Made by a program: the position numbers and the translations under genes. 64,000 nucleotides of DNA, from positions 20,217 to 84,216 of the forward strand of contig NZ_JBKHKJ010000025.1 in NCBI RefSeq assembly GCF_046546515.1, read 5' to 3'. How positions within the stretch are numbered: the stretch's first letter is position 1; each line of letters opens with the position of its first letter. Positions 9,601-15,849 of this stretch are shown one piece after another. This DNA is from Parasediminibacterium sp046546515 (lineage in GTDB: Bacteria; Bacteroidota; Bacteroidia; Chitinophagales; Chitinophagaceae). The notes beneath the pieces are model-generated. The model saw only the letters and a program-made list of their open reading frames with translations. It had not been told where the DNA came from and did no database searches.

Positions 9601-10374
9601 GTTTGGGACAAAGACGACGAAATTGGCGAATTGGTAACCGAATACAACAAAATGGTACTTAAGCTAGAACAAAGCGCCGATGCCCTAGCACGCAGCGAGC
9701 GGGAAGGCGCCTGGCGCGAAATGGCAAAGCAGGTAGCCCACGAAATAAAAAACCCGCTTACGCCCATGAAGCTAAGCATCCAATACCTGCAAAGGGCCAT
9801 AAACAACGACATGCCCAACGTAAAGGAACTGGCACAAAAAGTAGCAACCACACTGATAGACCAGATAGAACAATTGGCACAAATATCCAGCGACTTCTCG
9901 CAGTTTGCCAACATTGGCAATGCCGTGATGGAAGAAGTAAACATAAGCGAAAAGCTGCATGGCATTGTGCAACTATACCGCCAAAGCGGTTCTGTAACAA
10001 TACGCTACGAGCAGCAACCACCCCATATTGTACTGGGCGACAAAATACAACTAAGCAGGCTGTTTACCAACCTGATAAAAAACGCAGTAGAATCGGTAGA
10101 AGATGGCAGCAAATGCCTGATAGAAATTACGCAAGTACTAGCGAGCGACCATGTAACCATTGCCATAAAAGACAATGGCAAAGGCATAGACCCCGAAACA
10201 GCCCTTCATATTTTCCAGCCCAATTTTACTACCAAAACCTCTGGCACGGGGCTTGGGCTGGCCATCTGCAAAGGCATAGTGGAAAAACTAAAAGGCACTA
10301 TCAGCTTTGAAACAGAAGTGGGCAAAGGCACTGTTTTTATAGTAACACTGCCTTTGGTAAACGGATTAGGGTAA
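6622..10374 (+). CDS. Very large membrane sensor histidine kinase (NtrY-like)
   Basis: 1250 residues. No ATG lies in frame near the front, so the start is taken as TTG at 6622, which shares TTGA with the mazG stop. Order: a membrane span near residues 10-30, an extracytoplasmic loop (about 31-215), a block of about eight spans (about 220-460), a second large outside domain, spans near 720 and 780, another outside segment, a span near 965, a HAMP linker, then HisKA with the phospho-acceptor in QVAHEIKNPLTP (His1040). The ATPase has the N box (LFTNLIKNAVESV), G1 (IKDNGKGID) and G2 (TGLGLAI). No receiver domain and no response-regulator gene follow, so its partner lies elsewhere. NtrY kinases share the HisKA/HATPase part, but the multi-span front half is unusual. 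Confidence 0.88.
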   Translation: MIAIVRDAFYKHGYLLIIAAWLYTISFVITNYWVSDASPVKVKDKLERKIATAENAIKGITNDTALLKILISNAANEKKLEITKQQFGLYLYCLNDLGSPILNYWNSNVYTIAPADIQQKDGYYFATKQNGNFEIIKKTVFLNHKTIILLAVVPINWDYFIENKYLTKDFEGFPHLDEQYEISTETGALPIMNADGDLLFKIKQKQGHIYAAYDIATIVFRLFFIFVLILFINRVANGIVASHGLPIGMSFLIGTVGIIRFITYVFPFPFNFSRLSLFDPSVYASNFLHPALGHLLVNSVLLCWLAGFWKFHLLKHRPSIVYFRHSWLKYTNIILLLAMAFTMSDITSTLVQDSKISFDVSHFFSLNIFSLVSFITLAFLVLSFYHLSHILLRPLIATRTPIGRQILLLLIAGLCYTTLSIGPSTAVNISVLAWVAGYLLVINWRKEDISLPIQKSTFFIFWVMIFALSIALLISWQNQVVNVAQRKKLAERLALQIDANGENVLSIAVTNINQKSIADCYPRLLAEASNKHIKDSVLNENFTGYLNRFETNIYTFNRFLQPLFNEDTAISYASFQAIINARSKPTPIPNLYAWQNNPDEINYIYSFPIGTDSLPKGYFVLLAKPKKYKSEALYPVLFSQSGDEVSLGEQNQYAYATYTNGKLVAKYNDYDFPLHINSAHLLPYAFVEHPHGNETELWYNASNGKTIIVANSNTHIIEVATLFAYLFFTFLVVIGLFHFGDYLLKTKFSNSVLTKPLRFSMQSKIHATVISISIFSFFVIGAATIYFFINRFNSSNQQRLSANIEMIANEIGVKLQQVQQQKILDDGIAMYDIGYSNNFERDITEVSETHNVDINFYSLSGNLIASTQPHIYSKQLLSTKINPIALYHLQYDGRSRFVQTENIGQLSYLSMYMPIVDETGKTYAYINIPYLNSQLELNQEISSFIATIINLNAFIFLIAGAIAFLITRGVVASFSIIANKMKEVNIGKKNEAIVWDKDDEIGELVTEYNKMVLKLEQSADALARSEREGAWREMAKQVAHEIKNPLTPMKLSIQYLQRAINNDMPNVKELAQKVATTLIDQIEQLAQISSDFSQFANIGNAVMEEVNISEKLHGIVQLYRQSGSVTIRYEQQPPHIVLGDKIQLSRLFTNLIKNAVESVEDGSKCLIEITQVLASDHVTIAIKDNGKGIDPETALHIFQPNFTTKTSGTGLGLAICKGIVEKLKGTISFETEVGKGTVFIVTLPLVNGLG

Positions 10375-10478
10375 GTAATAAAGTATAAATTTTACAAACG
10401 TTCCCTTGTCTTACTTTTCTAATTAATCTATATAACCCGCTTAGCCAATAGATTAAAAAGCGTAGTGGCGTAGCAATA

Positions 10479-11225
10479 TTATTCACCCAGTACCATTAAA
10501 ACCCTTTGCAGGGCTTCTTTTACATTGTTGGCTATCAATAGCAAAAAAGGGTGTCTATCGTTGTTTGTTTGTGCTGTTTCCAAAGCTGCATAGTACTGCA
10601 AACGACTTTCAATATCCCCTTTTAAAATGGCTATTGGGTAGCCATGCTGCAGCAACACAAGGTTCATAAGCAGTCGGCTTGTCCTGCCATTGCCATCTAT
10701 AAAAGGGTGTATGGTTACTAGCCGCTCATGCAGCCCGGCACTTAGCACCACCGGGTGCAAGGTTGTTTTGTTTTCATTGTACCAAATAAAAAAATCTTCC
10801 ATTTGCTTGACCACCAAAAAAGGTTGTGGGGGTATGTGCTTTGCCCCGCTAATCAAAACTTGCACCTTCCTGTAAGTGCCAGCATTGGCATTGTCAATGC
10901 TTTGCAGTATCAGCTTGTGTATATTCAGCAATATGGTTTCTGTAAGGGGTGTTTTGTCCTGTACGAGCCCTTTTATATAATCTAAGGCATAAGTGTGGTT
11001 AATGGCTTCCAAATGTTCTTGTAATGACTTGCCCCCAATGGTTAGCCCCTTTTCCACCACTAAGGCAGTTTCCTGTAAAGTAAGGGTGTTGCCCTCAATA
11101 CGGTTGCTTTCATAGGTGTATTCCAGTTCAAAAGCCTTGGTTACCTTGTCGCTTTGCAAATACCTGTAAGGCTGCAAACGGCTTTTGAGGGTGTCTATTT
11201 CTGTAAGTAAATCGTTTAGTATCAT
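10479..11225 (-). CDS. Fic-domain protein (AMPylase-like) with its own inhibitory helix
   Basis: 248 residues. The Fic active-site motif is complete: HPFIDGNGRTSR, with the catalytic His and the phosphate-binding Asn/Arg. The N-terminal part holds YESNRIEGN, which fits the (S/T)xxxE(G/N) inhibitory motif, so this is a class II, self-inhibited Fic protein. Such proteins usually transfer AMP from ATP to a target protein; the target is unknown. No antitoxin-like partner precedes it. Five bases before its ATG lies the stop of an integrase fragment, which suggests arrival on a mobile element. Confidence 0.92.
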   Translation of the reverse strand: MILNDLLTEIDTLKSRLQPYRYLQSDKVTKAFELEYTYESNRIEGNTLTLQETALVVEKGLTIGGKSLQEHLEAINHTYALDYIKGLVQDKTPLTETILLNIHKLILQSIDNANAGTYRKVQVLISGAKHIPPQPFLVVKQMEDFFIWYNENKTTLHPVVLSAGLHERLVTIHPFIDGNGRTSRLLMNLVLLQHGYPIAILKGDIESRLQYYAALETAQTNNDRHPFLLLIANNVKEALQRVLMVLGE

Positions 11226-11229
11226 TAAA

Positions 11230-11370
11230 TTAAATTGTGTTGTGAGGGTAAAAAAACATTTCAGGTATCTTGTTTACCGCTTCATGCTTTTTGTCGTCTA
11301 TAATCTTGGCATAAACTTTTGTGAATTTAAGGCCCTCATGCCTCAATAGCTTTGACATGGATGGAAAATA
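11230..11370 (-). pseudogene. C-terminal stub of a tyrosine recombinase
   Basis: The minus frame reads PSMSKLLRHEGLKFTKVYAK then IIDDKKHEAVNKIPEMF before the stop at 11230. This matches the end of Bacteroidota phage-type integrases, SKLLGH..ikTTqiYAKv.d.KK..A...I, with the box II histidine (LLRH) and the catalytic tyrosine (VYAK). Nothing upstream continues the catalytic domain, so only about the last 45 residues remain. It abuts the fic start, as expected if an integrated element was deleted from this side. Confidence 0.7.
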
Positions 11371-11464
11371 CCTGCAAACAAAAATAAGCCAAACAGCTAC
11401 AAGTAAGAACAAATATCAACAAGGCACAAATCTACTAAATCCTTTGTTTATATGCTTTTCATTG

Positions 11465-11990
11465 GGGTGCATTTACTCAATTCCCCCCTCGAGGGGGTGG
11501 CCGCAGGCCGAGGTGGTTTTGCCTCGCTTCCTTATTCCAAAGAGAACAAAACGGATGGCACAAGCGACAAGGTTTGCGCCAGCGAGGGAAAGATTTGAAA
11601 TGTTTTTTTTGTTCTTTTTTCGTGATTTTTTTTTCACAACCTGTCTTTTTGCCTATAACTCATTGATATTCAGTTAATTTATGTTTTTTTAGCCTCATTT
11701 TTTATGATAATTTAAGTGAGTTTTATGATAATGTATTGATAATGGAATGATAGTGTTATAATAATAAACTGATAATTTATTGATAAGAAACTATTAAGAT
11801 TTTGATGGTGGATTATCATTTATCCAAGCCAACCATCCGTTGCGAGGGTAAAGGCCAAGGTGCCCCTAGTTGCTCCTTTAATGTAAAGTTGGCATAGATA
11901 GGTCTATAGCCCAAAATAAAAATCCTATATGGGGGAAATATGCCCCCATGAGCATCCAAAAATGCCCCAATATAGGATACTGAGAGAAGG
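11465..11990. repeat. Dispersed non-coding element R1, copy 1
   Basis: The stretch from about 11586 to 11985 is the reverse complement, with scattered changes, of 42085-42480. Shared landmarks are a TGATAA-rich A+T block, TTTGATGGTGGATTATCATT, and a 53-bp palindrome (11924-11976) with arms CCTATATGGGGG and CCCCAATATAGG. The likely left end is GGGTGCATTT at 11465; the right terminal inverted repeat is not preserved. It holds no credible gene. A short G+C-rich repeat (11481-11517, containing GGGGTGGCCGCAGG) lies inside it and recurs at 12009-12044. Confidence 0.7.
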
Positions 11991-12466
11991 CTAACAAAGG
12001 CAGCCAAATTCCCCTCACGAGGGGGTGGCCGCAGGGCGGGGTGGTTACTCCGCTACGATAACCCATCTAACGCATAAAGGCAATAATTCATTTTGGCAGG
12101 TTGCCTGCAAACAACAGCAGCCTACATTTCGGTTAGATTTCTCCTGCGTCCGAAAGGACGGGGCGACCGAAGCGAAGGCAAACGCGGCACGCCGTGCGCC
12201 AGCAAACCCTAATTTTTTCGGCTCGTGTGCAGGCCGGGAATTTTTAATAATTTGACTAATAAAAAATGTATGCGTATTTCTTGAATTAGCTGTAATACAA
12301 AATTACCACCCTGTGCTTCAAAAGTTACAAATCTAATTTGATGGTTTACAGCCATTTCTAAAGTGTGAATGTTACAACTTATTTCAATAAATCTACAAAA
12401 CTTTGCTTTGATAAGCTAAATAACTTTACATCATGGCAATTAAGCCATAATTAATATTCAAAAAAA
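11991..12466. other. Gene-free stretch with a G+C-rich structured block
   Basis: No supported gene. 12009-12044 repeats the GGGGTGGCCGCAGG motif of 11481-11517. 12140-12215 is much richer in G+C than its surroundings and can fold: CGTCC-GAAA-GGACG and GGCACGCCGTGCGCC hairpins. The rest, to 12466, is A+T-rich and featureless. Confidence 0.5.
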
Positions 12467-12724
12467 ATGAAAAAAATAGTTTTACTGTTTATGATAGTTG
12501 CAATTTTTTGTAGTTGTTCATTTGCAATGACACCGCCAAAAGTAGTTAAAGACGCTTTTGACAAAAGATTTCCAACGGCTACAAAAATTACTTGGGGCAA
12601 AGAATCTGCAAAAGAGTGGGAAGCTGATTTTTCACTTGACGGAATTAAAATTTCTGCAGTGTTCTTTGAGGATGGTAGATGGCTTGAAACAGAGCAGATG
12701 GCACTTATGTTGCTGAATAAATAA
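12467..12724 (+). CDS. Small secreted PepSY-like (BLIP-like) protein
   Basis: 85 residues with a signal peptide (KKIVLLFMIVAIFCSCSFA). The mature part reads VVKDAFDKRFPTATKITWGK, then a W-E-A-DF--DG repeat and an FFEDGRWLETE strand. This is the pattern of the PepSY-like periplasmic domain (DUF2874), common in Bacteroidota, usually as two such units in about 140 residues; here there is only one. Role in the envelope unknown. A hairpin terminator follows at 12775-12801. Confidence 0.7.
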   Translation: MKKIVLLFMIVAIFCSCSFAMTPPKVVKDAFDKRFPTATKITWGKESAKEWEADFSLDGIKISAVFFEDGRWLETEQMALMLLNK

Positions 12725-12774
12725 TATTTCAGCATGACTTTCTTAGATTATGGAACTATTTTAAATATCAAAAG

Positions 12775-12801
12775 AGAACTCTACATAAACTGTGGAGTTC
12801 T
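12775..12801 (+). terminator. Hairpin terminator
   Basis: AGAACTCTACA pairs with TGTGGAGTTCT (one G-T pair) over a 5-base loop, followed by TTT. It closes the PepSY-like transcript. Confidence 0.6.
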
Positions 12802-12854
12802 TTCCATATTTAAAGATATAGTACTCTGCAATGTGACAATATAATTGAATTAGC

Positions 12855-13622
12855 ATGGAAAATAAAATTGAAAAATTAAATAAGGTTGCAAGAATTACAG
12901 GATTTTTCTGGGTAATGAAGGTGCTTGCTACAACTTTAGGAGAAATTTCTGGTGACTTCTTCTCCATGACTTTAAACATGGGCTACGTTTTAAGCTTGGC
13001 AATCACAATCGCATTTCTTATTGTGGTATTGGTCATTCAATTAAAATCTTTAAGCTTTCAGCCATTCCTCTATTGGTCAGTTATTCTAGGAACTACTACA
13101 GTTGGTACAGAAGTTTCAGACCTCATGGATAGAACTTTGGGCCTTGGTTATGCATTGGGTTCTCTTATACTTTTCTCTGGTTTGCTTTTGGTTCTATTAA
13201 TATGGCATAAAAATGAAAAAGGTATAAAGGTTTATCCTATAACCCAAACAAGAGTAGAAATATTTTATTGGCTTGCTATATTGTTCTCTAACAGCCTTGG
13301 GACTGCTTTTGGTGATTTTTTAAGTGATAATATGGGCTTAAGTTATTTGTTAGGTGCTTTAGTAACAGCGGGAGTAATCGCTATTGTATTACTGCTGCAT
13401 TATTACACTAAAATAAATCGCATTTTACTTTTTTGGATAGCTTTCATATTCACTCGTCCTTTTGGGGCAACTTTTGGCGATCTGATGACGAAACCATTGT
13501 CATTAGGTGGTTTGAATTTTGGAAGAGGAATTGCAGCACTAATCGCTGCTGGGTTATTGTCTTTTGTTATCCTTTACTCAAGTGAAAAGAACAAAAAGAT
13601 AGGGGCGGCAAATAACATTTAA
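12855..13622 (+). CDS. COG4705-like multi-pass membrane protein, copy 1
   Basis: 255 residues, about eight membrane helices. Four related motifs recur along the chain: KVLATTLGEISGDF, TTTVGTEVSDLMD, NSLGTAFGDFLSD and RPFGATFGDLMTK, which points to an internally repeated fold with a conserved T-x-G-x3-(G/S)-D core. This fits the COG4705 'membrane-anchored' family; function unknown. Thirteen bases separate it from a second paralogue. Both genes are clearly more A+T-rich than the core genes nearby, which suggests transfer. Confidence 0.75.
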   Translation: MENKIEKLNKVARITGFFWVMKVLATTLGEISGDFFSMTLNMGYVLSLAITIAFLIVVLVIQLKSLSFQPFLYWSVILGTTTVGTEVSDLMDRTLGLGYALGSLILFSGLLLVLLIWHKNEKGIKVYPITQTRVEIFYWLAILFSNSLGTAFGDFLSDNMGLSYLLGALVTAGVIAIVLLLHYYTKINRILLFWIAFIFTRPFGATFGDLMTKPLSLGGLNFGRGIAALIAAGLLSFVILYSSEKNKKIGAANNI

Positions 13623-13635
13623 TAAAAAAGACATT

Positions 13636-14409
13636 ATGAATAAGGAATTATTAAATAGAGTTTCAAGATTGGGTTTGTTGTTTTGGATTGTTAAAATATT
13701 TTCAACAACGGTTGGTGAAACTGCTGCTGATTTTGTTTCGGAAAACTTAAACTTAGGCTTAATTATAACTACAATTTTAATGGGTGTAATTACAATTTTA
13801 GTTACTATTTGGAATTTTAAACAAAAAAATTATTTTCCACCTTCCTATTGGTCTTTAATCGTAATGATGAGTATTGAAGGAACTTTAATAACTGATATTT
13901 TAGTTGATAAATTTAGTGTTTCTCTATTGACTTTGGATATCGTTTTTGGAATAGCAATGGCATTGGTATTTTATTTTTGGTATAAGAAAGAACAATCATT
14001 GTCAATTCATTCAGTAAATAACGATACCAGAGAAAGATTTTACTGGATAATTGTTTTAACAACTTTTGCATTGGGTACTGGTGTTGGAGATACGGTATCT
14101 GAATATCTAAAAGTTGGCTATCTAAACTCTTTAATCATTTTTGGTTCTGTCTTTATTCTAGCTGGTGTTTTATACTATTTTAAAATTATAAATGACGTTG
14201 TAGCATTTTGGATTGCATTTATTGTTACGAGACCAATTGGAGCCTCATTAGGAGATTTTTTTATTCAAGACCTAAAAGATGGAGGTTTAGGAATTTCAGT
14301 GGCCATAATAAATATTATCTTTTTTATTGTAATTATAGCTACTGTAACCTATTTAACAACAAAATCATCAAAACCTCCAAAAGGCCAAGCTAGTCCACAT
14401 GAAACCTAG
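13636..14409 (+). CDS. COG4705-like multi-pass membrane protein, copy 2
   Basis: 257 residues, a diverged paralogue of the preceding gene with the same four motifs: KIFSTTVGETAADF, EGTLITDILVD, FALGTGVGDTVSE and RPIGASLGDFFIQ. The last five codons (SPHET) and the stop fall inside the direct repeat that begins at 14390 (CTAGTCCACATGAAA), which also occurs beyond glgB at 15739. So the present C-terminus seems to have been supplied by the sequence it was joined to. Same operon as copy 1; a hairpin terminator follows at 14426-14457. Confidence 0.75.
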   Translation: MNKELLNRVSRLGLLFWIVKIFSTTVGETAADFVSENLNLGLIITTILMGVITILVTIWNFKQKNYFPPSYWSLIVMMSIEGTLITDILVDKFSVSLLTLDIVFGIAMALVFYFWYKKEQSLSIHSVNNDTRERFYWIIVLTTFALGTGVGDTVSEYLKVGYLNSLIIFGSVFILAGVLYYFKIINDVVAFWIAFIVTRPIGASLGDFFIQDLKDGGLGISVAIINIIFFIVIIATVTYLTTKSSKPPKGQASPHET

Positions 14410-14425
14410 TTTTGATATAATCCGC

Positions 14426-14457
14426 AACTTCCCGAAAGTTTAAATTTTCGGGAAGTT
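14426..14457. terminator. Terminator copy from the glgB 3' region
   Basis: Arms AACTTCCCGAAA and TTTCGGGAAGTT, 12 bp, perfect. Homologous to the glgB terminator at 15775-15806. Confidence 0.7.
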
Positions 14458-14500
14458 GGGTTCTAGAAGTTTAAGATGGAACACGAAAAACCTAATTATT

Positions 14501-14574
14501 TTACTGCAACACAATGCCAGTCAAATGCGGCAGGTTTACAAGCAGCTTATAACATTTAGAGGGTTTATCTACCA
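14501..14574 (-). pseudogene. Detached 3' end of glgB
   Basis: The minus strand encodes LVDKPSKCYKLLVNLPHLTG then IVLQ and a stop. The end of the intact glgB reads LVDEPSKCYKLLLNLPPLAG then IVLQ. Many base differences are silent or conservative, so this copy diverged while still coding. It is part of a 185-bp direct repeat (14390-14574 and 15739-15923) that also includes the terminator and flank. Confidence 0.85.
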
Positions 14575-14611
14575 ATAGTACTATAATATTCTTTTTTAAA
14601 ATACTAATATA

Positions 14612-15025
14612 TTTAGTTTATCTTCGTGCAATATTTAGCTTAAAGTATGGAGACAAAACAAGCCAAGCTAATTCGCAGTTCTTTTTTTATTAATATTAAA
14701 ATAGTTGTAGTGCCAAAATAGGGTTTTGTTTTATGGGCATAAAATCACTCACTTTTTCTCACAAATCACTCATAAAATACGCATAAATCACTCAAAAAGT
14801 ACGCACAAAACACTCACAAAACACTCAAAAAAATTTGTCGATATTGTTGATAATCAATGGTTTTAATGAGTGAAAGCGATTTTTGAAAAACGACAAAGGA
14901 GGAAAAAAGCCCGAAAAAAGGCAAAACTGAAACTATTTTAATAAAAAACAGATAAAATGGATATTATAAAAAATGTACAAGGGTTTCGTTTTGCCCTTCC
15001 CTCCAGTCCACGCCAGGCTTAGTGT
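14612..15025. repeat. Dispersed non-coding element R2, copy A
   Basis: Inverted relative to copies at 34469-34981 and 56991-57550. The best-conserved core, 14682-14948 (267 bp), runs between inverted ends built on ATTAAAATAGTT. It contains many CACTCA/GCGTA units and a GTTGATAATCAA palindrome. Similarity fades outside the core but can be followed to about these limits. No coding potential; MITE-like. Confidence 0.75.
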
Positions 15026-15114
15026 CGCTGGAGAAATAGGCCGTAAAACAAATATCAGTATGGTGCAACTAAAAAATCATTTTCTCACTAAATTTGTAAT
15101 AAAAACGCACGGCT

Positions 15115-15324
15115 ATGCAAACAGTTACAATAGATATTATCAATGACAAAGCTGTGAGGCTTTTGGAAGACTTGGAACTATTGCAGCTTATACATATACG
15201 AAAAGAAAAAGAAGCACAAGGCCATGTACCTAACTGGGCAGCTAAGTATAAAGGGGCAATGACAAAACAGCCATTGGCAGATATAGATAACCAACTAAAG
15301 GAACTAAGAAACGAATGGGAGTAA
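15115..15324 (+). CDS. Antitoxin of a PIN-type toxin-antitoxin pair
   Basis: 69 residues, starting MQTVTIDIINDKAVRLLEDL and ending LKELRNEWE. Short acidic/basic antitoxins of this pattern precede PIN toxins in Bacteroidota. They bind and inhibit the RNase and repress their own operon. Its stop overlaps the toxin start by a few bases (ATG at 15315). The toxin is frameshifted, so this may now be an orphan. Confidence 0.65.
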   Translation: MQTVTIDIINDKAVRLLEDLELLQLIHIRKEKEAQGHVPNWAAKYKGAMTKQPLADIDNQLKELRNEWE

Positions 15325-15711
15325 AATATTTGTGGGATACCAATACCGTTGTCTATTATTTACAAAAGCTTTTTCCGCTTGGTGGCGAAATGTTCATTGG
15401 ACAATTTATTAAAAAGCAACCAGCCTGTCATTTCTGCCATAACTGAAATAGAACTGCTTTGCTGGAAATCTGCTACGGAAAAAGATGTAGAGCTTTTGCA
15501 TAGCTTTATGAATAATTCGTTAGTAATAGAATTGGAAAAAGCAATCAAACTGAAAACAGCTGAAGTGCGAAAGGCAAATAGGATAAAACTACCAGATGCC
15601 ATTATTGCAGCTACTGCTATTGTTTATGATTTAACTTTATTAAGCCGCAATACCAGTGATTTCAAAAATATAGAAAACATTAAAATGGTCAATCCGTGGA
15701 AGATTGTTTAG
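15315..15711 (+). pseudogene. PIN-domain toxin (VapC-like), frameshifted
   Basis: From the ATG at 15315 the frame gives MGVKYLWDTNTVVYYLQKLF and so on to MFIGQF, then runs to an early stop. The remainder continues in a second frame from about 15400: NLLKSNQPVISAITEIELLC to the stop at 15711, including KLPDAIIAATAIVYDLTLLS. Joined, they make a normal ~130-residue PIN ribonuclease with the first catalytic Asp (WDTN), Glu (TEIELL) and the later Asp (LPDAIIAA). The simplest cause is one extra G in the GG at 15399-15400. It could also be a sequencing error. Confidence 0.8.
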
Positions 15712-15774
15712 GCGTTTTCATCTGGGAGCCAGTTCCAACTAGTCCACATGAAATTTAATTTCGACTCAAGCAAA

Positions 15775-15806
15775 AACTTCCCAAAAGTTTAAACTTTCGG
15801 GAAGTT
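15775..15806 (-). terminator. Terminator of glgB
   Basis: Arms AACTTCCCAAAAG and CTTTCGGGAAGTT (one mismatch) over a 6-base loop, 44 bases beyond the glgB stop. Confidence 0.7.
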
Positions 15807-15849
15807 GGGTTTTAGAAGTTTAAGATGGAACACCAGAAACTTAATTATT

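Noticed and set aside
9408..9965. 185-codon minus-strand open frame
   Set aside because: Antisense shadow of the kinase HAMP/HisKA region; low-complexity Ser/Ala/Leu content and no start signal.
10690..10985. Plus-strand frames inside the fic gene
   Set aside because: Shadows; the minus strand carries the full Fic motif.
12025..12255. 76-codon frame over the G+C-rich block
   Set aside because: Basic, low-complexity translation from a structured repeat; no start signal or protein-like pattern.
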